Origin: Porphyromonadaceae bacterium
GTDB lineage: Bacteria > Bacteroidota > Bacteroidia > Bacteroidales > Dysgonomonadaceae
NCBI GenBank assembly: GCA_021372865.1
Contig: JAJFTO010000013.1
Span: 124,001 to 188,000, forward strand
Length of the DNA: 64,000 nucleotides
Direction: 5' to 3'
Under the pieces are notes generated by a model, which did not search any database, was not told where the DNA came from, and worked only from the letters and a program-made list of their open reading frames with translations. Shown piece after piece: positions 17,211-26,527 of this stretch (position 1 is its first letter; each line of letters starts with the position of its first letter). Position numbers and translations under genes: made by a program.

Positions 17211-18425
17211 ATGACGCCAAAGAACATCATCATACTGGGAGACGGCATGGCAGACGAACCCATCGCCTCACTGGGAAACAAAACACCACTACAGATAGCC
17301 AACACTCCTTATATGGATATGCTCGCCCGAAAAGGGAGAAACGGACTTTTGAACACGGTTCCCGATGGTTTTGCACCGGGGAGCGAGATTGCCAACCTCT
17401 CAGTGTTGGGCTACGACGTACCCAAGGTATATGAAGGTCGTGGCGTACTGGAAGCCGCCAGCATGGGTGTGGACATCCTGCCGGGTGAAATGGCCATGCG
17501 CTGTAACCTGGTATGCCTCGAAGGCGACCTGTTGAAAAACCATTCGGCGGGACATATCTCTACAGCCGAAGCAGCTGAACTGATTGGTTTTCTTCAGAAC
17601 CGACTGGGAAACGATCTCTTTAGCTTTCACCCGGGAGTCTCTTATCGGCATCTGTTGAAAATGAAAGGTGGCGACAAGCGATTGCTCTGTACTCCGCCCC
17701 ATGATATTCCGGAGCAACCGTTCCGTACTCATCTCATTCAGCCCCGCCATGAAGAAGCGGCAACTACTGCCGATGCATTAAATAAGCTGATTCTCACTTC
17801 GCAGGAGTTGTTGCGTGATCATCCCATCAACAGAAAAAGAATGGCAGCAGGAAAAGACCCAGCCAACAGCATCTGGCCCTGGTCGCCCGGTTATCGTCCC
17901 CAGATGAAACCGCTCACGGAGCTTTATCCTATTAAGAGCGGGGCAGTTATCTCGGCAGTAGACCTCATCCGGGGTATCGGCGTATATGCCGGACTGGAAG
18001 TGATCATGGTCGAAGGTGCAACCGGCCTGCATGACACAAACTATGAAGGCAAAGCAAGGGCAGCACTCGATGCACTGAAGGAAAAAGATTTTGTCTACCT
18101 CCATGTCGAAGCCAGCGATGAAGCGGGCCACGAAGGTGACGTACCATTGAAGATGAAAACAATTGAGTACCTCGATGCCCGCATCGTGAAGACCATTTAT
18201 GAAGAGACCCTTACCTGGGACGTGCCAGTCACCATCACCATCCTGCCCGATCACCCTACTCCCTGCGCCATCCGCACCCACACCCGCGATGCCATCCCCT
18301 TCCTGATCTGGCACAAAGGAATAGAGCCCGACAGCGTGCAGACCTACGATGAATTTGCCGCGCGGGAAGGGTTTTATGGTTTGTTAAAAGAAAACGAACT
18401 GATGAAAATAATATTCAACAAGTAA
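17211..18425 (+). CDS. ApgM-like phosphoglycerate-mutase-family protein, proposed homoserine kinase
   Basis: A 404-residue alkaline-phosphatase-superfamily enzyme of the archaeal-type cofactor-independent phosphoglycerate mutase group. Metal-site motifs are IIILGDGMAD, GSEIANLSVLGYD (with the active-site Ser), VEASDEAGHEGD and ILPDHPTPCAIRTHT. In Bacteroidota and some other phyla this family member lies between thrA and thrC where no GHMP-type thrB exists, and has been proposed as the missing homoserine kinase. The same arrangement is seen here, with 2 bases separating it from thrA. The family and context are clear. The kinase role is inference from position. The alternative is true glycolytic phosphoglycerate mutase activity. 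Confidence 0.85.
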   Translation: MTPKNIIILGDGMADEPIASLGNKTPLQIANTPYMDMLARKGRNGLLNTVPDGFAPGSEIANLSVLGYDVPKVYEGRGVLEAASMGVDILPGEMAMRCNLVCLEGDLLKNHSAGHISTAEAAELIGFLQNRLGNDLFSFHPGVSYRHLLKMKGGDKRLLCTPPHDIPEQPFRTHLIQPRHEEAATTADALNKLILTSQELLRDHPINRKRMAAGKDPANSIWPWSPGYRPQMKPLTELYPIKSGAVISAVDLIRGIGVYAGLEVIMVEGATGLHDTNYEGKARAALDALKEKDFVYLHVEASDEAGHEGDVPLKMKTIEYLDARIVKTIYEETLTWDVPVTITILPDHPTPCAIRTHTRDAIPFLIWHKGIEPDSVQTYDEFAAREGFYGLLKENELMKIIFNK

Positions 18426-18472
18426 AGGGCTGAATGCCGATACCTGACAGCTATAAATATTTCTCTCACCAA

Positions 18473-18500
18473 GCTGACAGTTGAATGCTAACAGCTGAAC
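18473..18500 (+). repeat. Short dispersed repeat before thrC
   Basis: The segment around GTTGAATGCTAACAGCTGAA (18480-18499) matches 17 of 20 bases with 37585-37604 in front of the MerR-family gene. In both places it ends 10-11 bases before the start codon. A degenerate related stretch is at 18429-18452. The function is unknown. Confidence 0.5.
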
Positions 18501-18509
18501 ACTAAAAAC

Positions 18510-19814
18510 ATGCACTACTACAGTACAAATAAAAAAGCACCCTCCGTTTCACTGCAGGAAGCAGTGGTCAAGGGACTTGCACCGGATAAGGGACTTTATA
18601 TGCCCGAAACAATTCAACAACTTCCGGAGGACTTTTACGGGAAGATAGCCGGGCTCAGTCTGACAGATATCGCCAAAACAGTCGCTGAAGCCTTCTTTGG
18701 CGGAGACATTCCAAAAGAGCGACTGGATGAAATCGTCACCGATACACTCAGCTTCGACATCCCACTGAAAAAAATTGAGGAGGGTATTTATGTACTGGAG
18801 TTGTTCCACGGGCCCACTTTTGCTTTCAAGGATGTGGGCGCCCGCTTTATGGCTCGCATGCTCTCTCATTTCGTGAAGGAAGAAAGACAGGAGGATGTGA
18901 AGGTGCTGGTGGCCACTTCGGGCGATACCGGCAGTGCCGTGGCGAATGGCTTTCTGGGTGTGGAAGGAATTCAGGTCTTTGTACTCTATCCTTCCGGAAA
19001 GGTGAGCGACATACAGGAAGCACAGTTCACCACCCTTGGACAAAACGTCGTGGCACTCGAAATAGAGGGGACCTTCGATGATTGTCAGGCACTGGTGAAA
19101 TCAGCATTTATGGATCACAGCCTAAACGCAAGGTTAAACCTCACCTCAGCCAACTCCATCAACGTGGCGCGTTTCCTGCCTCAGTCGTTTTATTATTTCC
19201 ATGCATTTGCGCAACTGGCCCGACAGGCTGCAGCCAGCGAGGTTGTCTTTTCTGTGCCGAGCGGCAACCTGGGTAATCTTACTGCAGGCCTTTTTGCCAA
19301 AAGAATGGGCCTGCCCGTGAAGCGGTTTATCGCAGCCAACAACCGGAATGATGTCTTCAGAGAATATCTGCAGACAGGAAATTATTCCCCGAGAGCATCG
19401 GTGCAGACCGTGGCCAATGCCATGGACGTGGGCGCCCCAAGCAACTTCGACCGTATCCTCGATCTGTATGGCCATTCTCACGCATCCATCACAAAAGATA
19501 TTGCTGCCTCCCGATATAGCGACGAAGAAATAAAACAAACCATCCGGGAGGTAAGTCAGAATGCAGGATACCTGCTCGATCCCCATGGTGCCTGTGCCTA
19601 TAGGGCTCTGAAAGAAGGCCTGCGACCGGGTGAAGCAGGTATATTCCTCGCGACGGCCCATCCTGCAAAATTTAAAGAAACCGTGGAGGAATGTACCGGT
19701 TCCGCATTGCAGATACCAGAGGGACTGGCAGCCTTCATGCAAAGGGAAAAACAGTCATACCCTCTCGGGAACGACTATAATCTGTTTAAAAAAACATTAA
19801 TCAATCTGTCTTAA
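18510..19814 (+). CDS. thrC: Threonine synthase
   Basis: A PLP-dependent beta/gamma-replacing enzyme converting O-phosphohomoserine to threonine in the cytoplasm. The N-terminus MHYYSTNKKAPSVSLQEAV is typical of the bacterial-type enzyme. The PLP lysine lies in FHGPTFAFKDVGARF, the phosphate-binding loop in ATSGDTGSAVANGF, and SANSINVARFLPQ is also conserved. The length of 434 residues is normal. It is the third gene of the operon, 84 bases after the proposed homoserine kinase, and the gap holds a degenerate repeat. Expression is probably governed by the upstream attenuator. Confidence 0.97.
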   Translation: MHYYSTNKKAPSVSLQEAVVKGLAPDKGLYMPETIQQLPEDFYGKIAGLSLTDIAKTVAEAFFGGDIPKERLDEIVTDTLSFDIPLKKIEEGIYVLELFHGPTFAFKDVGARFMARMLSHFVKEERQEDVKVLVATSGDTGSAVANGFLGVEGIQVFVLYPSGKVSDIQEAQFTTLGQNVVALEIEGTFDDCQALVKSAFMDHSLNARLNLTSANSINVARFLPQSFYYFHAFAQLARQAAASEVVFSVPSGNLGNLTAGLFAKRMGLPVKRFIAANNRNDVFREYLQTGNYSPRASVQTVANAMDVGAPSNFDRILDLYGHSHASITKDIAASRYSDEEIKQTIREVSQNAGYLLDPHGACAYRALKEGLRPGEAGIFLATAHPAKFKETVEECTGSALQIPEGLAAFMQREKQSYPLGNDYNLFKKTLINLS

Positions 19815-19826
19815 GTTTCTTTTTAT

Positions 19827-19834
19827 TATTTTTG
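19827..19834 (+). promoter_or_regulatory. Promoter -7 box before lptD
   Basis: TATTTTTG fits TAnnTTTG and is located 65 bases before the lptD start codon and just after the thrC stop. It suggests that lptD has its own promoter rather than depending on the threonine operon. Confidence 0.6.
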
Positions 19835-19899
19835 CGGTGAAATCATTCATTTATGCGTAGTTTTGTGTGTGAAAACCATATGCAGGCTGCAATTTCCGC

Positions 19900-22800
19900 A
19901 TGAAGCAACTTTACCGTTTCATATTTCTGTTTTTCGTCCTGACAATCTCATTTCAATGCTCTTCCGTCCGAAAGGCCTTTGAAGCGACGAAAAAAATGAG
20001 GCAAAGTCCTGCATTGGCAGAATCGCATTCCAACAAGGCAACAAAAGAAAATGCGCTGCCAGATACAACCATCGCTCTACCCACGGCAGCCCAGGAGCTA
20101 ACACCTCCCGATTCGGCTAAGGTTGCCGCAAAAACTGATTCACTTTCAATCATGGCGCAGGACTCGGCATCCGTTTTAAAAAAGGATAGCTTGTCCATCA
20201 CCGCACAGGATAGTATTTCTATGGAAGACCAGACCCTGAAAGCGGCCGTATACTATACTGCGCAAGACTCAATGATTTTTACCAGCGACAACATGGGGTA
20301 TCTCTATGGCGAAGCCGACATCAAATACGGCAAAATGGGCATCAAGGGACAATACATTACCGTAGACATGGACAGCAGCCTTATCTCTTCTACTTTCGGA
20401 GTCGATTCGCTGGGTAAAGAGTTTGGGCTTCCGGTCTTCATGGAGGGAGAAACGGAATACGAAATGAAAAAGGTCCGTTATAACTTCGAAACACGGAAGG
20501 CATTTATCAACCACGTCGTCACGCAACAGGGAGAAGGAAATATCGTGGCCAATGAGGCAAAGAAGAATGCCGACAACTCCTTCTACATGCGGAATGCAAA
20601 ATACACCACCTGCGACCAGCACGATCATCCCCATTTTTACCTAAACCTGTCGAAGGCCAAGGTCCGTCCAGACAAGGATGTGGTGACCGGCCCCGCTTGG
20701 CTGGTGGTGGCCGACGTGCCCCTGTTTCCTGTGGTCCTGCCTTTCGCCTTTTTTCCCTTCACCAAGACCTACTCTTCGGGAATCATCATGCCCAGCTACG
20801 GTGATGAAATGACCCGAGGGTTCTATCTCCAGAACGGAGGTTATTATTTCGCACTGAGTGATTATATCGACCTCGCCGTAACAGGTGAGCTTTATACAAA
20901 AGGATCGTGGGGTGCCGGCGTCCGGTCCAATTATCGCAAACGGTACAAATATTCCGGCAACTTCAACGTCTACTACCTGAATACGGTGACCGGAGAGAAG
21001 GAATTGAAAGAAGTGGTGCCGGAAGCCTACTCGGTGGCAAAGGACCTGCGCATTAACTGGACCCATTCGCAGGATCCCAAGGCCAATATGTACCGGACCC
21101 TCTCGGCCAGCGTAAACTTCTCCACCAGCCGGAACAACCACCGCGACCTGAGTCGCCTCTACTCAAGGGAGGCATCAAACAATACAAAAAGTTCGAGCGT
21201 GAACCTCACCCAGCGTTTTCCAGACTCACCCTGGAGCATGTCGGCAACCATGAACATCAACCAGGTATCACGCGACTCCACCATTGCCGCCACATTACCC
21301 AACATATCACTTACAATGAACCGCATCTATCCGTTTAAAAGGAAGGAGATGGTGGGTAATGAGCGATGGTATGAGAAGATCTCCATGAGCTATTCCGGTG
21401 AGTTTCGCAACTCAATCACCACCAAGGAAAATAAGTTCCTTAAATCGAACCTTGTGCGAGACTGGACCAACGGCATGCGTCACAGCATCCCGGTCAGTGC
21501 TACCTTCTCCCTTTTCGATTTTATACAGATCTCTCCCTCGGTCAATTACAACGAACGTTGGTATACCGGTGCCAATATACAGGCTTGGGACTCTGTAGCA
21601 AAGAGAAATATCATCGTGGATACCGTATATGGTTTTAAGAGAGTATACGACTATAGCGCCTCGCTCAGTATGCAGACCAAACTATACGGCATGTATATCC
21701 CCTGGAAAATATTTGGTGACAAGGTGCAGGCCATCCGACACGTCTTCTCTCCAAGCATCAGCCTGAATTACAGACCTGACTTCGGTAATCCCAAATATAA
21801 TTTCTACGAGACCTACACCTACAAAAACGAATATGGTGAAGATGTGGAATACACCTATTCACCTTACTCCTCAATGATGTTTGGAACGGCTCCCACAGGT
21901 CAAAGCGGAAGCATAGGTTTTGATTTCAAGAACAACCTGGAGATGAAGGTACGTAGCGACAAGGACTCTACCGGCGTGCGAAAGATCAGTCTGATCGACG
22001 ATCTGGGCATCAACTTCAACTACAACATGATGGCCGACTCCATGAAGTGGAGCATGATCAACTCAAACATCCGCCTGAAACTCACCAAATCCTATACCCT
22101 TAGCCTGAATGCTACCTGGGATCCTTACCTCTATCAGCTAGACAAAAACGGCGCCCCGCGCCAGGTGGATAAACTCAGGATCCTGAACGGAAAAGGATTC
22201 GGAAAACTGATGAATACAGGTACCTCCTTTTCCTACTCTCTGAATCAAGATACTTTCAAGAAATTATTTTCCCGCGGCGAAAAGAAGGACAAAGAAGGAG
22301 AAGATACTGATACGAAGAATCAACTGCCCGACGACGGTACCATGGGAAAAAATCCTTACGAGTCGGCTCAAGGAGACACACAACAGGGATCAGAAGAGTC
22401 TGTGGGAGAGTTTGACAGCGACGGGTATCTGAAAAATGCAGTGAACTGGAATCTCTCTTTTAACTATTCATTGCGCTATGGCTATGGCGAGTTCGACAAG
22501 GAACGTCTGGAATACAAAGGCAGGCTTACGCATAACTTCGGCATGAGTGGTTCGCTTCAGCCGACCAAAAACTGGAACCTCACCTTCAATACCGATTACA
22601 ACTTTGATGTGAAAAAATTCACAAACATCAATTGTTCTCTTACGAGAAACCTGCACTGCTGGAGTATGTCGGCCAGCTTCATTCCAATTGGCCCATACAA
22701 ATCATACAACTTCACCATCCGCGCCAATTCTTCGCTTCTGCAAGACCTGAAATATGAACAGCGCAGCTCACCTTATGACCGTGGCACGGATTGGTATTAG
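19900..22800 (+). CDS. lptD: LPS-assembly outer membrane protein LptD-like (OstA family)
   Basis: A 966-residue outer membrane beta-barrel expected to insert lipopolysaccharide into the outer leaflet. An N-terminal signal (FIFLFFVLTISFQC) is followed by a Ser/Asp/Lys-rich linker of roughly 75 residues. An OstA/LptA-like jelly-roll follows (ADIKYGKMGIKGQYITVDMD, with YTTCDQHDHPHFYL). The large C-terminal barrel starts near YSSGIIMPSYGDEMTRGFY and has many alternating aromatic strands. A charged insert (about residues 790-840) likely forms an extracellular or periplasmic loop. The two Cys pairs of E. coli LptD are not obviously conserved. The gene is convergent with rarA, and the stop codons are 1 base apart. 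Confidence 0.88.
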   Translation: MKQLYRFIFLFFVLTISFQCSSVRKAFEATKKMRQSPALAESHSNKATKENALPDTTIALPTAAQELTPPDSAKVAAKTDSLSIMAQDSASVLKKDSLSITAQDSISMEDQTLKAAVYYTAQDSMIFTSDNMGYLYGEADIKYGKMGIKGQYITVDMDSSLISSTFGVDSLGKEFGLPVFMEGETEYEMKKVRYNFETRKAFINHVVTQQGEGNIVANEAKKNADNSFYMRNAKYTTCDQHDHPHFYLNLSKAKVRPDKDVVTGPAWLVVADVPLFPVVLPFAFFPFTKTYSSGIIMPSYGDEMTRGFYLQNGGYYFALSDYIDLAVTGELYTKGSWGAGVRSNYRKRYKYSGNFNVYYLNTVTGEKELKEVVPEAYSVAKDLRINWTHSQDPKANMYRTLSASVNFSTSRNNHRDLSRLYSREASNNTKSSSVNLTQRFPDSPWSMSATMNINQVSRDSTIAATLPNISLTMNRIYPFKRKEMVGNERWYEKISMSYSGEFRNSITTKENKFLKSNLVRDWTNGMRHSIPVSATFSLFDFIQISPSVNYNERWYTGANIQAWDSVAKRNIIVDTVYGFKRVYDYSASLSMQTKLYGMYIPWKIFGDKVQAIRHVFSPSISLNYRPDFGNPKYNFYETYTYKNEYGEDVEYTYSPYSSMMFGTAPTGQSGSIGFDFKNNLEMKVRSDKDSTGVRKISLIDDLGINFNYNMMADSMKWSMINSNIRLKLTKSYTLSLNATWDPYLYQLDKNGAPRQVDKLRILNGKGFGKLMNTGTSFSYSLNQDTFKKLFSRGEKKDKEGEDTDTKNQLPDDGTMGKNPYESAQGDTQQGSEESVGEFDSDGYLKNAVNWNLSFNYSLRYGYGEFDKERLEYKGRLTHNFGMSGSLQPTKNWNLTFNTDYNFDVKKFTNINCSLTRNLHCWSMSASFIPIGPYKSYNFTIRANSSLLQDLKYEQRSSPYDRGTDWY

Positions 22801-22801
22801 T

Positions 22802-24076
22802 TTATTTCCTGTCTCCCCAGAGCTTCTTCATTAACTCATACATCTTCGCTTCTGCGGGATTGGGCTGCGATTCCCAGAACCGACTGTTTTTTAATTCTTT
22901 GGGCAGATACTCCTGCTTCACAAAGTTGTTTTCATAATCGTGTGCATACTTGTACTCCTTCCCGTAGTCGAGTTCCTTCATCAGGGCGGTCGGTGCATTC
23001 CTAAGATGCAACGGTACCGGCAGGTTACCCGTCTGTTCTGCCTTTGCAATGGCCGCGTCGATGGCCAGATAGGCTGAGTTGCTTTTGGGCGATGCTGCCA
23101 GGTAAATGGTTGTTTCAGCCAGCACAATACGTCCTTCCGGCCAACCAATCTTCTGCAGTGTATCGAAACAGGCGTTGGCCAGCAACAAGGCATTGGGGTT
23201 GGCCAGTCCGATGTCTTCAGCGGCAGAAATCACCAGCCTCCGGGCAATAAATTTGGGATCCTCACCCCCAGCTACCATTCGGGCAAGCCAGTAGATGGCC
23301 GCATCCGGATCACTTCCCCGGATCGATTTGATAAAGGCTGAGATGATGTCGTAATGCATCTCCCCCCCTTTGTCGTATGCTGCGGGATTCTCCTGAAGCC
23401 GTTCGGTCACCGTCCTGTCGGTGATCACTACCTTTCCATCGCCATCCGCCTGCACTGTCAGCTCCAGAATATTCAACAGTTTGCGGGCATCACCTCCTGA
23501 AAAACGAAACAATGCATCGGTCTCCTGCAGATCTATCTCCTTTTCTTTCAGAATAAGGTCCTCCGTAAGCGCACGATGCAACAGTACCTCCAGGTCCCTC
23601 TTCTCAAGCGATTTGAGTACATAAACCTGACACCGGGAGAGCAGGGGTCGTATGACTTCAAATGAAGGATTTTCGGTAGTGGCCCCGATAAGGGTTACCG
23701 TACCAGTCTCTACGGCATTCAACAGCGAGTCCTGCTGCGACTTGCTGAAGCGATGTATTTCATCAATAAACAGGATGGGCGCTGCGTTCTCAAAAAAACG
23801 GTTGTTTTTTGCTTTCTCAATCACCTCCCTTACATCTTTCACCCCGGAATTGATGGCACTCAGCTTATAAAAAGGAGCGTTCACCGTATTGGCTATGATG
23901 TGGGCAAGGGTGGTCTTTCCCACACCCGGAGGCCCCCAGAAGATGATGGAAGGTATTCGCCCCGCATCGATCATCCGACGCAATACAGCCCCCTTACCGA
24001 CCAGATGTTTCTGACCGATAAATTCATCCAGATTCTGTGGTCTGAGCCGTTCTGCAAGGGGAGCACTCATAGGCAT
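22802..24076 (-). CDS. rarA: Replication-associated recombination protein A (AAA+ ATPase)
   Basis: A RarA/MgsA/WRNIP1-family ATPase acting at stalled replication forks with SSB and clamp-loader components. Its 424 residues contain Walker A IFWGPPGVGKTT, Walker B ILFIDEIHRF, sensor 1 LIGATTENPSF, arginine finger region PLLSRCQVY, and the C-terminal tetramerisation domain (YDIISAFIKSIRGSDPDAAIYWLARM, HLRNAPT). The start at 24076 is preferred, and the next internal Met is only two codons further. A -7 box (24119-24126, minus) and an inverted repeat (24092-24111) lie upstream, divergent from the BASS transporter gene. Confidence 0.96.
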   Translation of the reverse strand: MPMSAPLAERLRPQNLDEFIGQKHLVGKGAVLRRMIDAGRIPSIIFWGPPGVGKTTLAHIIANTVNAPFYKLSAINSGVKDVREVIEKAKNNRFFENAAPILFIDEIHRFSKSQQDSLLNAVETGTVTLIGATTENPSFEVIRPLLSRCQVYVLKSLEKRDLEVLLHRALTEDLILKEKEIDLQETDALFRFSGGDARKLLNILELTVQADGDGKVVITDRTVTERLQENPAAYDKGGEMHYDIISAFIKSIRGSDPDAAIYWLARMVAGGEDPKFIARRLVISAAEDIGLANPNALLLANACFDTLQKIGWPEGRIVLAETTIYLAASPKSNSAYLAIDAAIAKAEQTGNLPVPLHLRNAPTALMKELDYGKEYKYAHDYENNFVKQEYLPKELKNSRFWESQPNPAEAKMYELMKKLWGDRK

Positions 24077-24091
24077 TCATTTTTATTTTAA

Positions 24092-24111
24092 TTTGAAACT
24101 GAGGTTTCAAA
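24092..24111. promoter_or_regulatory. Inverted repeat at the rarA transcription start
   Basis: TTTGAAAC and GTTTCAAA are perfect 8-base arms around TGAG. The repeat begins just downstream of the predicted rarA -7 box, so it would span the start of the rarA transcript. It could be an operator for an unknown repressor, or a 5' stem-loop on the RNA. Confidence 0.5.
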
Positions 24112-24118
24112 CTATTTA

Positions 24119-24126
24119 CAAATATA
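24119..24126 (-). promoter_or_regulatory. Promoter -7 box of rarA
   Basis: On the minus strand this reads TATATTTG, an exact TAnnTTTG match, 43 bases before the rarA start. It is only 12 bases from the oppositely oriented -7 box of the BASS gene, so the two promoters overlap back to back. Confidence 0.55.
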
Positions 24127-24137
24127 GGCAATTTTAG

Positions 24138-24145
24138 TAACTTTG
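24138..24145 (+). promoter_or_regulatory. Promoter -7 box of the BASS transporter gene
   Basis: TAACTTTG matches TAnnTTTG and lies 24 bases before the ATG at 24169, giving a short untranslated leader of about 17 bases. Confidence 0.65.
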
Positions 24146-24168
24146 CCGCTTAAAAATCAAACAGTCAG

Positions 24169-25134
24169 ATGGAATTTACCCCGTTTCTATCCCTTTTTGG
24201 AAATATGGAGCAACTCGACCAGGTACACTTGAACTTCAATCAGGAAAGTGTCAATACGATGAACCTGGCCATAGCTTTTATTATGTTTGGCGTGGCACTG
24301 AGCATCAGGCCTGACCACTTCCGAACCCTCTTCACCCATCCAAAACCTGTGGTGATGGGTGTTGTTTCACAATACATCCTCCTGCCTGCGCTTACTTACC
24401 TGCTTGTATTGATCATCCGCCCCACCACTCCTGTAGCCATGGGTATGATCCTGGTGGCAGCCTGTCCCGGTGGAAATGTATCCAATCTCATTTCATCCAT
24501 CTCAAAGGCCAACATCACCTTGTCAGTTAGTCTGACCACAATCACCACCATCATGAGTCTTTTTATGACTCCACTGAATTTCGCTTTCTGGGGTAGTCTT
24601 TATGCCAGACATTCCCCGTTGCTGGTACCTATTTCTATCGATCCGATAGAAATGTTCCGCACGGTATTTCTGATTCTGGGAATCCCGGTCTTGCTGGGTA
24701 TGTTTGTCGGCATGAAGTTTCACAAATTCTCCAGGAAAATGGATAGACCCATCCAGATGACTTCCATCATTTTTTTCATTGGTTTTATCGTAGCTGCACT
24801 GGCAGGTAACTTTCATATTTTTCTCAATTACATCCACCTGATATTCCTTCTTGTGCTGCTGCATAACGGTCTGGCTTTCCTGGGAGGATATGTTTTTCCC
24901 AAAATATTTAAAGTACATGAAATTGAATGCAGAACGATCTCCATTGAAACGGGAATACAAAATTCAGGACTGGGACTTGCATTGATTTTCAATCCGAGAA
25001 TTTTTCCTCCGGAACTGCAACTGGGTGGGATGGCGATGGTCGCTGCCTGGTGGGGTGTCTGGCATATCGTGTCAGGGCTCATACTGGCATTTTACTGGAA
25101 AAGACATCCTGTAATCGTGGCGACAAACGAATAA
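24169..25134 (+). CDS. Bile acid:sodium symporter family (BASS) transporter
   Basis: A 321-residue inner membrane protein with about ten hydrophobic segments. Typical features of the family are SIRPDHFRTL after the second helix, the conserved glycine-rich crossover ILVAACPGGNVSNLISSIS, and the second crossover IETGIQNSGLGLALI that mirrors it. It probably moves an organic anion with sodium. BASS members carry bile acids, pantoate, pyruvate or other acids, and the cargo cannot be told here. It has its own promoter and is followed after 26 bases by an acyltransferase gene, so the two may be cotranscribed. Confidence 0.88.
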   Translation: MEFTPFLSLFGNMEQLDQVHLNFNQESVNTMNLAIAFIMFGVALSIRPDHFRTLFTHPKPVVMGVVSQYILLPALTYLLVLIIRPTTPVAMGMILVAACPGGNVSNLISSISKANITLSVSLTTITTIMSLFMTPLNFAFWGSLYARHSPLLVPISIDPIEMFRTVFLILGIPVLLGMFVGMKFHKFSRKMDRPIQMTSIIFFIGFIVAALAGNFHIFLNYIHLIFLLVLLHNGLAFLGGYVFPKIFKVHEIECRTISIETGIQNSGLGLALIFNPRIFPPELQLGGMAMVAAWWGVWHIVSGLILAFYWKRHPVIVATNE

Positions 25135-25160
25135 AGAATACATTTTAAAAGCTTTCATGC

Positions 25161-26483
25161 ATGCTATACCAATACGACTTTCGGTACGCACTGGCAAAAA
25201 TTCCGGTCAAAACGGCCCTGAGGCTAAACTTCAGAAGACTGGTCTTTACAGGAAGAAATGAAAATGTCTCAAAAAACCGACCCATTATTTTCGCACCCAA
25301 TCACAGAAATGCACTGCTCGACGCGCTGATACTGGTCTATGCCAGTTACCCCCTGAAGCAGGTTGTGTTTCTCGCCCGTGCCGACATTTTCAGGCAAAAG
25401 TTTGTAGCCTGGATACTCCGCGGATTGCGCATCATCCCGGTTTTCCGTATACGCGACGGGAAAGATAATCTGGAAAAAAACAAGGATATTTTTGAGTCTG
25501 CTGCCCGTATCCTGAAAAAAGGCAATCCCATCGCACTGTTTCCTGAGGGAAGACACAATCCAAAACAGTCGTTACTCCCCATTCAGAAAGCGGCACCCCG
25601 CATCGTGCTACCCACCGAGGCATCCCGGGCGTTTGAACTCGACAGCCAGATCGTACCGGTATCTATTTATTATCGCGACATCTTTGGCTTCCTTTCCGAT
25701 GCTTATGTGACTTTTGGCACCCCCATCGAGGTATCGAAATACAAGGAAATCTATGACGAAAACCCGGGGTTGGCTACCAACCAGCTTCGACAAGAACTGG
25801 AAAGAAGTCTTAAATCAATGGTAGTGAATATATGGAACGATGAATTTTACGAAGAATACCGTCATGCCATCGACTGGAATGGAGACAAAATTGCAAAAGA
25901 AAAATTTCCCGACAAAAAAGATGGCTTCCTACAATCATCCCTGCATATTGTGAGGAGCTTAGACGATATTTACGAAAATGACCGTCCTGTATTCAATGCC
26001 CGGATAGCCGATTTCCGTGAAGCTTACAAAATTTTAAAGGAGCATGGCCTCACCACAAAAGACCGTTTGTGGGAAACAGCCGGCAAAGGGAACCTGTTCA
26101 TCCGTTTTGCAGCGCTTCTACTTACTGTACCCGTAATGCTTTTTGGATTCCTGAATGGTATCTTCCCGCTGCTGCTCAATAAAAAACTGCTTACTCTCTT
26201 TAAGGATAAACAGTTTGTTCCCTCTGTGAGATATGCCTCCGGTCTTATCTTCGTACCCGTTTTCGATCTTATTCAATCACTTATCCTGGGTGCTATTACA
26301 AAAGACTGGGAGCTGGCATTCATCTATTTTCTCGTGATGCCAGCCTCCTTCTATTTTGCCCTTTACTGGCGCAAATTGTGGAAGTCGGCCCTGAGAGACA
26401 GGAGAGTTACATACTTCAGGAAAAAGTATCCCCAATTGTGGGAACAGGTCATAAAACTTATCGCTCTTCCAGATAAAAGGTGA
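25161..26483 (+). CDS. PlsC-like glycerolipid acyltransferase with C-terminal membrane region
   Basis: A 440-residue membrane-associated acyltransferase. Motif I is APNHRNALLDALIL, in which His and Asp are separated by five residues rather than the usual four, a spacing also seen in fungal Gpt2/Sct1-type enzymes. Motif III is ALFPEGRHNPKQSL. The LPLAT domain covers about residues 20-225. The C-terminal part has three likely membrane segments (FAALLLTVPVMLFGFLNGIF, LIFVPVFDLIQSLIL, FIYFLVMPASFYFAL). It likely acylates glycerol-3-phosphate or lysophosphatidate in phospholipid synthesis. The acceptor is not determined. It is convergent with alaS, with 44 bases between them and no obvious terminator. 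Confidence 0.87.
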   Translation: MLYQYDFRYALAKIPVKTALRLNFRRLVFTGRNENVSKNRPIIFAPNHRNALLDALILVYASYPLKQVVFLARADIFRQKFVAWILRGLRIIPVFRIRDGKDNLEKNKDIFESAARILKKGNPIALFPEGRHNPKQSLLPIQKAAPRIVLPTEASRAFELDSQIVPVSIYYRDIFGFLSDAYVTFGTPIEVSKYKEIYDENPGLATNQLRQELERSLKSMVVNIWNDEFYEEYRHAIDWNGDKIAKEKFPDKKDGFLQSSLHIVRSLDDIYENDRPVFNARIADFREAYKILKEHGLTTKDRLWETAGKGNLFIRFAALLLTVPVMLFGFLNGIFPLLLNKKLLTLFKDKQFVPSVRYASGLIFVPVFDLIQSLILGAITKDWELAFIYFLVMPASFYFALYWRKLWKSALRDRRVTYFRKKYPQLWEQVIKLIALPDKR

Positions 26484-26527
26484 TTTTCCTGGATTTAACC
26501 TGCTCATCAAAAAGTCTATAAACTCTC

